From NCBI GenBank assembly GCA_964550375.1, contig CAZJYX010000014.1, positions 35,085 through 99,084 of the forward strand: a stretch of DNA of 64,000 bases, read 5' to 3'. This document shows, one piece after another, positions 1-8,323 of the stretch; the first letter of the stretch is position 1; the number at the start of each line of letters is the position of its first letter. This DNA is from JAAYXS01 sp964550375. GTDB taxonomy: Bacteria; Planctomycetota; Phycisphaerae; UBA1845; Fen-1342. The notes below the pieces were generated by a model. It searched no databases, was not told where the DNA came from, and was given only the letters and a program-made list of their open reading frames with translations. Made by a program: the position numbers and the translations under genes.

Positions 1-218
1 CTGCGCTCGCCGTGATTCGTCACCGTGTACACCATATACCAGTACACTTCCGGCGTGCTGCGCCCGGGCAACTGCACCTCGATCCGCTGCGGATCCAGGA
101 AGCGAAATCCCAGCTCCCACGATATCGGCTGCGGCGACGGCTCGGGCCCCGTGCCAACCTCCAGCCCGGGAACCACCGCCAGAGTCAGCAGAACACACGC
201 AGTCAGTGCATGGGGCAT
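1..218 (-). CDS. Exported protein of unknown function (3' part outside window)
   Basis: The reading frame starts at an ATG at 218 and runs off the left edge, giving 72 visible residues. The first ~20 residues (MPHALTACVLLTLAVVPG) look like a short Sec signal peptide, so the product is probably exported. The rest (PISWELGFRFLDPQRIEVQL, then VYWYMVYTVTNH) looks like the start of a beta-rich extracellular domain, but I recognise no family. A strong AGGAGG ribosome site lies ~6 bases before the ATG and abuts the stop of the upstream HEAT-repeat gene (only 9 bp between the genes), so the two are almost certainly cotranscribed. Confidence 0.75.
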   Translation of the reverse strand, partial: MPHALTACVLLTLAVVPGLEVGTGPEPSPQPISWELGFRFLDPQRIEVQLPGRSTPEVYWYMVYTVTNHGER

Positions 219-227
219 GCCGCCCTC

Positions 228-2684
228 CTAACCCCGGTACTGGTTGCGAATAATCTCGCTGCCCATGTCGGCCGGAACATCCAGTGCACCCAAAGCCTGT
301 GACGCCGCCGTGCGAATCACCAGATTCGGCTCACTCTCCGCCAAGGCGATGATCTGCCCGATCAACTCCGCGCCCAGCAGATTGCCGCAATGCTTGGCCG
401 ATTCCGCCAGCACCGCGAACATGGACACGCGCATCTGCTGGTCCGCCTCGGCGTCCAGCGCGATCCGGGCCAGAGCCTCCTGTGCGGCCGGCTCGGCCAC
501 GAAGGCCAGAACCCCTGCCACCGCCAGCCGCAGCTCCGGATCAGTGCTCGCGAGCGTCTGAATCAGCGCTCTCTGCGCCTCGGCCACGGGGAAGAGCGAA
601 TTGCGGCTAAGCGCCAGCAGCCGCAGCACCTGGGCCGTTTCAAGGGCCACCGCACGCCCCATTTCCGGCGTCACCGCCGTCACGCCAACCGCACTGCCGA
701 CGCGCTCGACCACCGCCAGGACCTCTTCGGCCGCCGTGCCGGGCTCCACCTGCCCCAGGCGGTGATCCGCCCGGACCAGATCGCGCGCGATGTCCCGCCC
801 ACCAGGCTTGCCAACCAGCACCACCGGCGTCGCCCCAAAACGGGACTCCGCCCGCACCTGCGCCAGAGCCGCCGTCACCGGCACATCGCGCACATCCGAC
901 GCCAGGAAGATGACATCCAGCGCCGGCATCTGCTCGCGAACCTTCCGCAGGCCGCCCAGCAGCGTGGCATCACTGAGCACTTCGAAGCCGCCCGCCCGCA
1001 GAATGGCGGCCATCTCGTTGGCCGTCTCGGCGTCCGGATCCACAACCAGCGCATTGCGGCCCCCCGCGTGCAACAGGAGCGCTTCCGACAGCACCGGCAT
1101 CAGATTCTGATAATTCACGAAGGGCGCCTCCGGCCGCGCCGCCGCCAAGGCCAGCGCCGCCCGGATCCGCACCATGCGATCCGGGAAGGACAGCGCCTCC
1201 GCCAACGGCAGCCGCCCGCCCTCGTCCGCCACGATGCTCGCCGGCCCGGCCGTGTTCCGCAGCGCCGCGATCGCCCCCAGCGCGACCGCCGGCTCACTGC
1301 GATCCAGCGCCCGCGCCAACACCATCAAGCACACTTCCGGACCGGCCGTCTGCGCGAAGTATGCCGGGCTCGGGTCGTCCGCCGGCCGCGTCGGATCCTC
1401 ATCCACCTCACCAAGCTGGGCCGCCCGGCGGAAATTCGCCGCCACCCACAGTGCCTGCGCCCGCGTCAACTGCGGGTCCAGCAGTAACGCCTCTTCGCAA
1501 CTCCGCATGCACATGATCTCGTCGAAGATCCTCGTGGGCACCGGAATATTCTGCAGCATGTCGTCCCGCCAGTACCACACATTCGCGTAATCGAGACGCG
1601 GGTCAGCCGCCAGCGACGCCTGGCCCTCGTAGTAGCCCTGCGCCAGCTCGTAAAACGCTTCCGCCGCACTCTGGGCCACATTCGCGCCGCGCTGCTCCAG
1701 ACGCGCCAACGCCAAGTCAATGGCGCTCGCCACTTCCGGCATCAACCCCTCATCGGCACGCAACTGCAGCAAGTACGGCACCGCCTGGGCATACCCGATC
1801 TGTCCCAGCGTCTCCACCAAGTACTGCCGCAGCAGCGGGTGCTCTACCCGCAACGCGTATACCAGCGGATTCAGCCCCGGCCGGTCTATCTGCGGCAGAC
1901 ACCGCAGGATCGCCTGCCGCAAGTGCCCCTGCTCCGGGTCACGCATATACTGCAAAAGGAACGGCACCGCGTACTCGCCCGACTGCTTGAGCAACGCCAC
2001 CGAGTTCTCGAAGGCCCGCGGCGGACCGCCGAGCAGCTCGATCCGCGTCTTGATCCGCGTCGGATCAGCCTTGATCCGCTCCTCACCCAGGTCCAGCAGC
2101 CGCAGCAGCGCCCGCACCGACTCCCCCACCACCTCGTTGTCCGTCAGCCGGATCAGCACCTCCCGGCGCTGCGGCACGGCGTCCGTGAACTCCAACAGCG
2201 CGACGGGATCCGGATCACCCGCCAGCAACGCCCGGAAGTTCGCGTCCGCGACATCAAAGCGCCCGACGGCACAGAAATACCAGCCGTCGTCCGCTTCGTT
2301 CATCTGCTCCCGACCAGCCTCCAGCAGCTCCACCACACGCCGCGCGTTCTCGCTCAGCGCGTCGCTCTCGTAGTCCTCGCGCAGCAACAGCAGCGCCCCG
2401 CCCGCCGCCGTGCGGCTCATCGTCCGCTCCGCCAGCAGCGCCAACCGGAACGGCGACGGATCCAGCGCCAGCAACTGACCGAAGAGCGCTTCGGCCTCAT
2501 CGTTGCGGTCAGCCAGAATCGCCTCGGCCGCCGGCTGCCACAGCGCCCACGCCCTGGCGGCATCGCCGGTCGCGAAACCCTGGTCCAGCGGCGTCTGGGC
2601 CACGGCCCGCGTCGCCACGCTCAAACCGCCAATCAGCCCGACCAGCAGGCCGGCCAGACTCACGAGCCCGGGAGTTCTATACAT
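228..2684 (-). CDS. Exported HEAT-repeat protein with an embedded receiver-like domain
   Basis: 818 residues. The start at 2684 is chosen over an upstream ATG at 2741 because it has GGAGG five bases before it and begins directly with a signal peptide (MYRTPGLVSLAGLLVGLIGG, cleavage near AVA-QT). After a TPR-like N-terminal part come helical HEAT/armadillo-like repeats (e.g. YAVPFLLQYMRDP, HPLLRQYLVETLGQIGYAQ, and again at the C-terminus RLAVAGVLAFVAEPAAQEAL). Around residues 580-690 there is a Rossmann-like stretch (NALVVDPDAETANEMAAIL ... DVIFLASDV) that resembles a two-component receiver domain but has Ala-Ser where the phospho-Asp would sit. It is therefore probably a pseudo-receiver. HEAT proteins usually act as protein-binding scaffolds; location should be periplasmic. 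It leads a two-gene operon with the partial secreted protein. Partner and role are unknown. Confidence 0.8.
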   Translation of the reverse strand: MYRTPGLVSLAGLLVGLIGGLSVATRAVAQTPLDQGFATGDAARAWALWQPAAEAILADRNDEAEALFGQLLALDPSPFRLALLAERTMSRTAAGGALLLLREDYESDALSENARRVVELLEAGREQMNEADDGWYFCAVGRFDVADANFRALLAGDPDPVALLEFTDAVPQRREVLIRLTDNEVVGESVRALLRLLDLGEERIKADPTRIKTRIELLGGPPRAFENSVALLKQSGEYAVPFLLQYMRDPEQGHLRQAILRCLPQIDRPGLNPLVYALRVEHPLLRQYLVETLGQIGYAQAVPYLLQLRADEGLMPEVASAIDLALARLEQRGANVAQSAAEAFYELAQGYYEGQASLAADPRLDYANVWYWRDDMLQNIPVPTRIFDEIMCMRSCEEALLLDPQLTRAQALWVAANFRRAAQLGEVDEDPTRPADDPSPAYFAQTAGPEVCLMVLARALDRSEPAVALGAIAALRNTAGPASIVADEGGRLPLAEALSFPDRMVRIRAALALAAARPEAPFVNYQNLMPVLSEALLLHAGGRNALVVDPDAETANEMAAILRAGGFEVLSDATLLGGLRKVREQMPALDVIFLASDVRDVPVTAALAQVRAESRFGATPVVLVGKPGGRDIARDLVRADHRLGQVEPGTAAEEVLAVVERVGSAVGVTAVTPEMGRAVALETAQVLRLLALSRNSLFPVAEAQRALIQTLASTDPELRLAVAGVLAFVAEPAAQEALARIALDAEADQQMRVSMFAVLAESAKHCGNLLGAELIGQIIALAESEPNLVIRTAASQALGALDVPADMGSEIIRNQYRG

Positions 2685-2848
2685 AATGACCTCCACGCGG
2701 CGCACTCGCAGCCACGCGACTGCGCGCTTCCCGGATGGCACAAAATCAGCCGGGGATTATTAGCGCCACCCCCCAGACTGTCAATCACTGCACCCCCCAC
2801 CTCCTGGCCTTGACCTTCTCCCCTGACACCGCCCCAAGTGTCCAACCG

Positions 2849-2878
2849 TTGACCCGCCCCAAGGCCCTGTGCTAGCCT
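2849..2878 (+). promoter_or_regulatory. Candidate sigma70-type promoter before the 3008 gene
   Basis: TTGACC (2849-2854), an 18-bp spacer and TAGCCT (2873-2878) lie ~130 bp before the first plus-strand gene. The -35 box is good and the -10 box weak. The 2685-3007 gap also has to hold the divergent promoter of the HEAT-repeat gene, for which I see no clear boxes. Confidence 0.35.
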
Positions 2879-3007
2879 AGCGGCGCGTTACAGGACCGCC
2901 GCACCGCAACGACCTGCCCGCGACCGGAGCTACAGCGCCGCTCGCGCTAACAGTCTGGGCTGCGGGCGATTCCTGCTTGATTAAGTCCACGTGAACCTTT
3001 TCACCGG

Positions 3008-3940
3008 ATGGCTCCGCCTGTGAACGCCAGCGCTTCAACCGTCAATACCGGCGCCGCTGTCTGGATCCGCCGGGCCCGGCTGCTCATTGCCGTCGCGGCC
3101 GTCTGGGTCGGCCTGCATTATTTCGTTGGCCACTGGCTCATGCCATCCGGCCTCAACCGCCCCATCCTGCTGGCCGCCGCCCCACAACCCGCCCTGGCCG
3201 CGCTCGGCCTGGCGCTCGTGGTATGTGCCGCCGCCGTTGTCACCCCCCGAATCTCCGGTACCAGCCGACCTGAGCACGGACTGCTAATCACTTGCCTGGC
3301 CCTGGCCGCCTGGCTCACTACCAGCGGAACAATGACCGACTGGCTCATCCTCGCGACCGATGGGACCGGCCCGCCGTCCGGCGACCCGTATTGGCCGCTG
3401 ATAATCGAGTACATCTTTCTGGCCGTCCTGATGCCCGTCGCAGCCGCCCTGGCCGCCTTGGCTACTCCTGCCGCGGACAATCCCCTGACGCCCGGCGCAA
3501 GCTTCCGCCGCGCCTTCCCCTGGAACGCTCCCGCCCGCGAACGCCGCCCGGGTATCCTGGCCCTGGTCGTCAGCACCGGCGTCATCCTTCTGCTGATGCT
3601 GGTCCTGACAGGCTCGCGCACCGGCCAGACCATGCGGGGCCAGGTCTACTTCGCCGTCGCCGTTGCGAGCCTGATTGCCGTCTTCGTCGCCACGCGCGTG
3701 GCCCGCGTGCGCAGCCCGATCTGGTTCTGGCCGGCGCCGCTGCTGGCCGGCCTGATCGGCGCCGTTGTCGCCGCCGCCGGCCCGGACCTGCTCATCCCCG
3801 ACGCATACAATCAACTGAGCAGCATCCCGGCCTGGGGCCCGGTACGCCCCCTGCCGCTCGAGATGGTCAGCGTCGGTGTGGCCGTGACGCTCTGGTCGCT
3901 GCGCGCCCATGTCCGCACCGCCCGGAGGCACGCCGCGTAG
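3008..3940 (+). CDS. Polytopic membrane protein of unknown function
   Basis: 310 residues with about eight hydrophobic segments, e.g. around residues 19-40 (LLIAVAAVWVGLHYFVGHWL), 54-75 (LAALGLALVVCAAAVV), 95-110, 135-155, 190-210 (LALVVSTGVILLLMLVLTG), 215-235, 245-265 and 285-300. It ends in a basic tail (RAHVRTARRHAA), which favours a cytoplasmic C-terminus. No catalytic motif or known family is recognisable. No strong ribosome site precedes the ATG at 3008, so a GTG at 3020 remains possible. A 66-residue reading frame starts 13 bp after its stop and may be cotranscribed. Confidence 0.65.
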   Translation: MAPPVNASASTVNTGAAVWIRRARLLIAVAAVWVGLHYFVGHWLMPSGLNRPILLAAAPQPALAALGLALVVCAAAVVTPRISGTSRPEHGLLITCLALAAWLTTSGTMTDWLILATDGTGPPSGDPYWPLIIEYIFLAVLMPVAAALAALATPAADNPLTPGASFRRAFPWNAPARERRPGILALVVSTGVILLLMLVLTGSRTGQTMRGQVYFAVAVASLIAVFVATRVARVRSPIWFWPAPLLAGLIGAVVAAAGPDLLIPDAYNQLSSIPAWGPVRPLPLEMVSVGVAVTLWSLRAHVRTARRHAA

Positions 3941-3952
3941 CCGGAGATCGGC

Positions 3953-4153
3953 ATGGTCAGCGCACCGCGCAAGCGGCGGACAGACGGGCGCGACGAGGCA
4001 CAAGCTCGGGCCATAGCAGAAACCTCGGCCTTCATCACGCAGTGCCTGCGACAACCCGAACTGGCCGTGCGGATCCCAATCATCCCCGTCGGGCAGGGCG
4101 AGTTCCCACCCTCCCTTAGCAGCGCCTTCTGGGAGCCCATACTCTATGAATAG
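3953..4153 (+). CDS. Small hypothetical protein (66 aa)
   Basis: A short frame starting with ATG at 3953, with GGAGA nine bases upstream and 12 bp after the stop of the membrane-protein gene. The N-terminus is basic and charged (APRKRRTDGRDEAQAR), followed by a likely helix (AIAETSAFITQCLRQ) and a Pro-rich tail (RIPIIPVGQGEFPPS). The composition looks protein-like rather than a GC shadow, and the operon-like spacing supports it, but I know no family. It may be a small cytoplasmic partner of the preceding membrane protein. Confidence 0.45.
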   Translation: MVSAPRKRRTDGRDEAQARAIAETSAFITQCLRQPELAVRIPIIPVGQGEFPPSLSSAFWEPILYE

Positions 4154-4234
4154 CGCCGGGCCCACCTGCGCTCAACGTGCCGCCGCCGAGCACAAACCAC
4201 TCTTCAAGAATCACTTGCGCGCACGCGGGACACC

Positions 4235-5587
4235 ATGCGCATCCTGATCATTCAGTTCGCGCCCGCCACGCGCGGGCGGCCCGTGCCCCGCTTCGAGCCG
4301 CAGCTCGGCACCCTCCTGGCACTGCTCCGCAAACGACAGCACGAACTCGCCCTGATCGGATTGTCCGCCTGCAACCTCGAAGCCACGAAGTCCGCTCTCG
4401 CACGCACGTTGCCCCAACTCATCTACGCGGACATCTCCAGCGTGTGCGTGGATGCCGCCCGCCGCACGCTCGAATACATCCAACAGCACGAATTCCTGCC
4501 CATCGTCGTCGGTGGCGCCTTTCCGACCGTTGACCCGGCCGGCAGCCTCAGCCTCCCCGGCGTCCAGGCCGCCGCCATCGGTGAGCCCGACGCCTCGCTC
4601 ATCACCTACCTCGAACGCATCCAGGACCCTGTCGCCGGCCAGGTCGTGCCCGGCGTCTGGCTGCGAGACGAGCGCGGCCTCGCCCGCCCACCACTGCCCG
4701 ACCTGGTCGAAGACCTCAACTCCCTGCCCTTCCCCGAACGCGACCTCTTCGACTACGCCCGACACGTGCAGCACACCGGCCAACTCGAAATCGCCGTCGG
4801 CCGCGGCTGCCCGCAACAGTGCGCCCACTGCATCAACGACTGGGTCGAAGACATCTACGAAGGCCGCGGCACCTGGCCGCGCCGCCGCTCACCCGCCCAT
4901 GTCCTGGCCGAAATCGACCTCCTGCGCCAGCGCTACCAGCCCGTCCACACCGTACGCATCCTCGACCACGCCTTCGCCCTCGATCCCGACTGGCTCGCCG
5001 ACTTCGCCAGCCTGTACGCGCGCCGTTGTGACCTACCGCTGCGCTGCCACGTGCGTCTGAACGCCCTGGATGAAACCACCGTGGCCCGCCTGCGCCAGGC
5101 CGGCTGTCAACTAGTCGACGTGGAGTTGGCCAGCGGCAGCAACTTCATCCGCAACGACATCCTCGACATGAACCTCAGCGCCGCCCAGATCAACGACGGC
5201 TTCGCACTGCTGCGCTCCGCCGGCCTGCGCACCCGCGTGATCGTCTTCCTGGGCGCGCCCTACGAAAGCCGCGCCGCACTCGAAGAAACACGCAAGCTGC
5301 TGTCACGGCTCGACCCTCACATCATCGACGTCCGCCCCTACTACCCCTGGCCCGGAACTCGCGCCTGCGAAACCGCCCGCGACAACGGCTGGCTCCACCG
5401 CCGCGGCGAAGAGCAATATCACCTCGACCGCTGCGGCACCGACATGCCCGCCTGCCGCCCCGCCGAGATCGACGCCTTCATCCGCCGCCTGCGCCATGAG
5501 CTGCCCGGCCGCGCCCGTCAACCCTGGTGGCGCCGCTGGCAACGCTCCGCCCGCGCGGCCTTCACCCAGTTCCGCCGCCGCCGTTGA
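4235..5587 (+). CDS. Radical SAM protein with N-terminal B12-binding-like domain
   Basis: 450 residues. Residues 1-130 form the Rossmann-like domain typical of B12-dependent radical SAM enzymes (BchE/P-methyltransferase type): MRILIIQFAPATRG ... PIVVGGAFPTVDP. The radical SAM core follows, with the 4Fe-4S ligand motif CPQQCAHC (CxxxCxxC) near residue 192. The DxHxxG motif that ligates cobalamin in base-off proteins is not visible, so cobalamin may bind differently or not at all. The C-terminal 60 residues are Arg-rich. Substrate is unknown; relatives methylate or rearrange lipids, cofactors and natural products. It lies 48 bp before tatC on the same strand. Confidence 0.8.
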   Translation: MRILIIQFAPATRGRPVPRFEPQLGTLLALLRKRQHELALIGLSACNLEATKSALARTLPQLIYADISSVCVDAARRTLEYIQQHEFLPIVVGGAFPTVDPAGSLSLPGVQAAAIGEPDASLITYLERIQDPVAGQVVPGVWLRDERGLARPPLPDLVEDLNSLPFPERDLFDYARHVQHTGQLEIAVGRGCPQQCAHCINDWVEDIYEGRGTWPRRRSPAHVLAEIDLLRQRYQPVHTVRILDHAFALDPDWLADFASLYARRCDLPLRCHVRLNALDETTVARLRQAGCQLVDVELASGSNFIRNDILDMNLSAAQINDGFALLRSAGLRTRVIVFLGAPYESRAALEETRKLLSRLDPHIIDVRPYYPWPGTRACETARDNGWLHRRGEEQYHLDRCGTDMPACRPAEIDAFIRRLRHELPGRARQPWWRRWQRSARAAFTQFRRRR

Positions 5588-5623
5588 AGCCGCTCCACGC
5601 GTGCTCACAATCCCCCCGCACGC

Positions 5624-5629
5624 TATCAT
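5624..5629 (+). promoter_or_regulatory. Candidate -10 box of tatC (leaderless start)
   Basis: TATCAT ends only six bases before the tatC ATG at 5636 and no Shine-Dalgarno sequence lies between. If this is a real -10 box, transcription would start at or next to the ATG and give a leaderless mRNA. The -35 region (TGCTCA about 16 bp upstream) is weak, and tatC may instead be read from the upstream radical SAM gene. Confidence 0.3.
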
Positions 5630-5635
5630 TCCGGC

Positions 5636-6670
5636 ATGTCAGCCCGCAAGCGCGGCGAATCCGATCTGCCGTCCGAAAAACGCATGACGCTCGGCGAGCA
5701 CCTCGACGAGCTGCGCGGCTGCGTCATTCGCAGCATCATCGCCCTGGTACTAGCCGCCCTCATCTGCATCTTCCCCGCCAAGTACCTCCTGGCCATCATC
5801 GTCCGACCGCTAGTCCTGGCCATGCGCGCCAATAACCAACCCGACAGCCTACTCGCCACCAGTCCGGTCGAAACCATCGTCGTCTACGTGAAGGTCGTCG
5901 CCCTGTTCGCCCTCGTACTCGCCGGCCCCTACGTCATCTATCAGATCTGGCACTTCGTCGCCGTCGGCCTCTACCCCAAGGAGAAAGCCTGGGTCTACCG
6001 GCTCTTCCCCACCAGCCTCGCCCTGTTCGTCACCGGCGTGGCCTTCATGTACATCTTCGCACTCCTCCTCGCTCTCAACTTCCTCGTCGGCTTCGGCACC
6101 TGGCTGCCCCTGCCCCAGGCCCACCCTACCGTCTTCGAGCGCACCCTGCTCGGCACCCCCGCCGAACATGCCCCCGCCACCGTCCCGGACCCGGCCGACT
6201 GGCCCGACGTCCCGCTCGTCGTTGACGACCCCCCCGAATCGCCCGTCGGCACCATGTGGTTCAATCTCGAGGAGAAACGTTTCAAAGTACGCACCGGCGA
6301 CGAAACCTACTCCTACCAGTTCCAGCGCGACGACAAACGCGCCATGGTCACGCCCCATTTCAAGATTGGCGACTACCTCAGCTTCGTCCTGGTCCTCACG
6401 CTGGCGTTCGGCATAGCATTTCAGCTACCAATTGTCGTGGTCTTCCTGGCCCGCACGGGCATCGTCCCCGTCGCCACCTTCCGCAAGTACCGCAAGGGCG
6501 TCATCCTGCTGATCGTCTTCATCGCCGGCATGCTCGCCCCCCCGGACCTCCTCAGCCACCTCCTGCTCTCCGGCCCGATGGTCCTGCTCTTCGAGATCGG
6601 CCTGCGCATCGCCGACCGCCAGAACCGCCGCCCGGAGCCGGAAACGTCCCAGCCGGACCGCCCGGCGTAA
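5636..6670 (+). CDS. tatC: Sec-independent translocase subunit TatC with enlarged periplasmic loop
   Basis: TatC is the core of the twin-arginine translocon and binds RR signal peptides. Supporting features are the family hallmark HLDELR (residues 22-27) before TM1, a six-helix hydropathy pattern, and typical TM4-TM6 sequence (YLSFVLVLTLAFGIAFQLP, then FRKYRKGVILLIVFIAGMLAPPD). At 344 residues it is much longer than the usual ~250. The excess sits between TM3 (SLALFVTGVAFMYIFALLLA) and TM4, the second periplasmic loop, which is ~90 residues here instead of about a dozen. The insert (roughly residues 155-242) is acidic and Pro-rich and has a possible beta module (MWFNLEEKRFKVRTGDETY). No tatA or tatB is adjacent. 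Confidence 0.95.
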   Translation: MSARKRGESDLPSEKRMTLGEHLDELRGCVIRSIIALVLAALICIFPAKYLLAIIVRPLVLAMRANNQPDSLLATSPVETIVVYVKVVALFALVLAGPYVIYQIWHFVAVGLYPKEKAWVYRLFPTSLALFVTGVAFMYIFALLLALNFLVGFGTWLPLPQAHPTVFERTLLGTPAEHAPATVPDPADWPDVPLVVDDPPESPVGTMWFNLEEKRFKVRTGDETYSYQFQRDDKRAMVTPHFKIGDYLSFVLVLTLAFGIAFQLPIVVVFLARTGIVPVATFRKYRKGVILLIVFIAGMLAPPDLLSHLLLSGPMVLLFEIGLRIADRQNRRPEPETSQPDRPA

Positions 6671-6829
6671 CCGGTGGCCAGGCCGCCCAGCCCCACCTGG
6701 CTTGTGGCCGGCCCCGGCGGACCGGAGGGGTGCATGCCAATCTGGGGCGGCGCCTGGAGAAACACGGCCGGCCGCCTTCCCCTTGACGCCCGCCCCCTGC
6801 GCCGCGCTCGGCCACCCGGCGGCGTCCTC

Positions 6830-6858
6830 TTGACGGCCGCTGCCCGATCAAATACCTT
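6830..6858 (+). promoter_or_regulatory. Candidate promoter of the tRNA pair
   Basis: TTGACG (6830-6835), a 17-bp spacer and TACCTT (6853-6858) lie ~45 bp before tRNA-Phe, the expected arrangement for a stable-RNA promoter. The region 6671-6829 after tatC holds no other feature I can support. Confidence 0.5.
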
Positions 6859-6902
6859 GATTAATTCGCCGACCCGGTCGGCAGCGCGGCTACCCGCCCG
6901 CC

Positions 6903-6975
6903 GGTCAGGTAGCTCAGTTGGTAGAGCAACGGATTGAAAATCCGTGTGTCGCCGGTTCAACTCCGGCCCTGACCA
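6903..6975 (+). tRNA. tRNA-Phe (GAA)
   Basis: 73 nt with a complete cloverleaf. The acceptor strands GGTCAGG and CCTGACC pair fully. The anticodon stem ACGGA/TCCGT closes the loop TTGAAAA, placing GAA at the anticodon. The T arm carries GTTCAAC. The discriminator is A and no CCA is encoded. Confidence 0.97.
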
Positions 6976-7003
6976 TACGAAAACCGAATAGCGTCGATAC
7001 CCC

Positions 7004-7076
<73 letters not shown>

Positions 7077-7174
7077 TTCGTAAGCACAGCAGACAGAGGG
7101 ACTTACGGTGAACGACCGGCAGGTCTAGGTCGCTGGTGCCACGTTCAAGGGTGATCCTTCCGGTCGCGATGCGC

Positions 7175-8311
7175 ATGAACTACTGGCTCGACCTATTCAC
7201 GGGCACCACTTGGCATGAGTTCCAGGCTGCGGGCGGGCGCGTCACTGGGTTCCGCGAGCACAATTGGAAGCGGGCGAGCGGCATCCGGCCCGGAGACATC
7301 TTCCTGTCCTACTTGGTCGGCGTGAAGCGCTGGGTCGGCCTTCTGGAGGTGACGGGGAATCGATACCGCGATGACTCGCCTGTCTGGGGCGAAGAGGTCT
7401 TCCCTGTACGTTTCCCTGTGCAGCCGCTCGTGATTCTGCCAGCCGAGCACGGTATCCCGATGAGCGAATTCCGCGGCAAGCTGAGCTTCTACGCCAGTGA
7501 CGACTCGACCAGCAAGTGGTCCGGGTGGGTTCGCAGTTCTCCGACCAAGTACAGGCAAGGCGACGGCGACACAATCGCCAAAGCGATTCGCTTGGCGGAG
7601 AGCAATCCGGTTACCCGACCCGTTGACCCCAGGCAACTGACGCGATCTTCGAACCTGTACAAACTCAAGGCACAGCCGGGCGAAGAGCGCGTCGAGGCAG
7701 TCGTGTCCGTCCCCACTGACGATGACAACGGATTCGACGAATCACCCACGCTGTCCGGCGAGGTGACTCACACGGAGATTCAATGGCGACTCCTGGATCT
7801 CGGCGCTCAGATGGGCCTGCGTGTCTGGGCACCCAAGAGTGACCGCGGTCGCATCTGGGATAATAAGAAAATCGGCGACGTGCCTGGAATGCTGGACAGT
7901 CTTCCTGTGCAGTTTGGACCGGCTGCAAACAAGACCATTGAGAGCATCGACGTCCTCTGGCTCAGCGGGCAGGCAGATCAAGCCATCGACGCCGCCTTCG
8001 AAGTGGAGCACACTACCTCCGTCTACTCAGGTCTGCTGCGATTGTCCGACTTGCTCACGCTGCAGCCGAATCTCAAAGTCAAGTTCTACCTCGTTGGACC
8101 GGATGATCGACTCTCGAAGTTCAAACGTGAAATAGCGCGTCCAACGTTCTCAACGCGCAAGACGCCCTTGCATTCGTTGTGCCGGTTCCTGCCGTACTCG
8201 GCGCTCTGCAAACAACTCGAGGAGGCCAGGAATCTTGTCCAGTTCTTGCGGCCAGAGTTTCTGGACGAGATCGCCGAGGGCTACGATCCCGCTGACGAGT
8301 TGGATGCATAG
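7175..8311 (+). CDS. EVE-domain / restriction-endonuclease-like fusion, probable modified-DNA defence nuclease
   Basis: 378 residues from the ATG at 7175 (an ATG at 7169 is equally usable; neither has a clear ribosome site). Residues 1-130 match the EVE/PUA-like fold that reads modified bases: MNYWLDLFTGTTWHEFQ, then RPGDIFLSYLVGVKRWVGLL, and SGWVRSSPTKY. A charged linker leads to a C-terminal domain (from ~185) with the spaced acidic motifs IDVLWL (~258) and FEVEHTTSVYSGLLRL (~275), which fit a PD-(D/E)XK-type nuclease core with a non-standard EVE triplet. Known EVE-nuclease fusions act as modification-dependent restriction enzymes against phage DNA. The gene directly follows two tRNAs and is visibly less GC-rich (31 of 60 bases in 8041-8100), so it was probably acquired. 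Nuclease activity is inferred. Confidence 0.75.
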   Translation: MNYWLDLFTGTTWHEFQAAGGRVTGFREHNWKRASGIRPGDIFLSYLVGVKRWVGLLEVTGNRYRDDSPVWGEEVFPVRFPVQPLVILPAEHGIPMSEFRGKLSFYASDDSTSKWSGWVRSSPTKYRQGDGDTIAKAIRLAESNPVTRPVDPRQLTRSSNLYKLKAQPGEERVEAVVSVPTDDDNGFDESPTLSGEVTHTEIQWRLLDLGAQMGLRVWAPKSDRGRIWDNKKIGDVPGMLDSLPVQFGPAANKTIESIDVLWLSGQADQAIDAAFEVEHTTSVYSGLLRLSDLLTLQPNLKVKFYLVGPDDRLSKFKREIARPTFSTRKTPLHSLCRFLPYSALCKQLEEARNLVQFLRPEFLDEIAEGYDPADELDA

Positions 8312-8323
8312 GCGCGCATCGTG

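Noticed and set aside
390..1487. 365-residue reading frame antisense to the HEAT-repeat gene
   Set aside because: Arg/His/Gln-rich composition and mirror position are typical of GC-rich third-codon shadows; the sense frame has signal peptide, domains and ribosome site.
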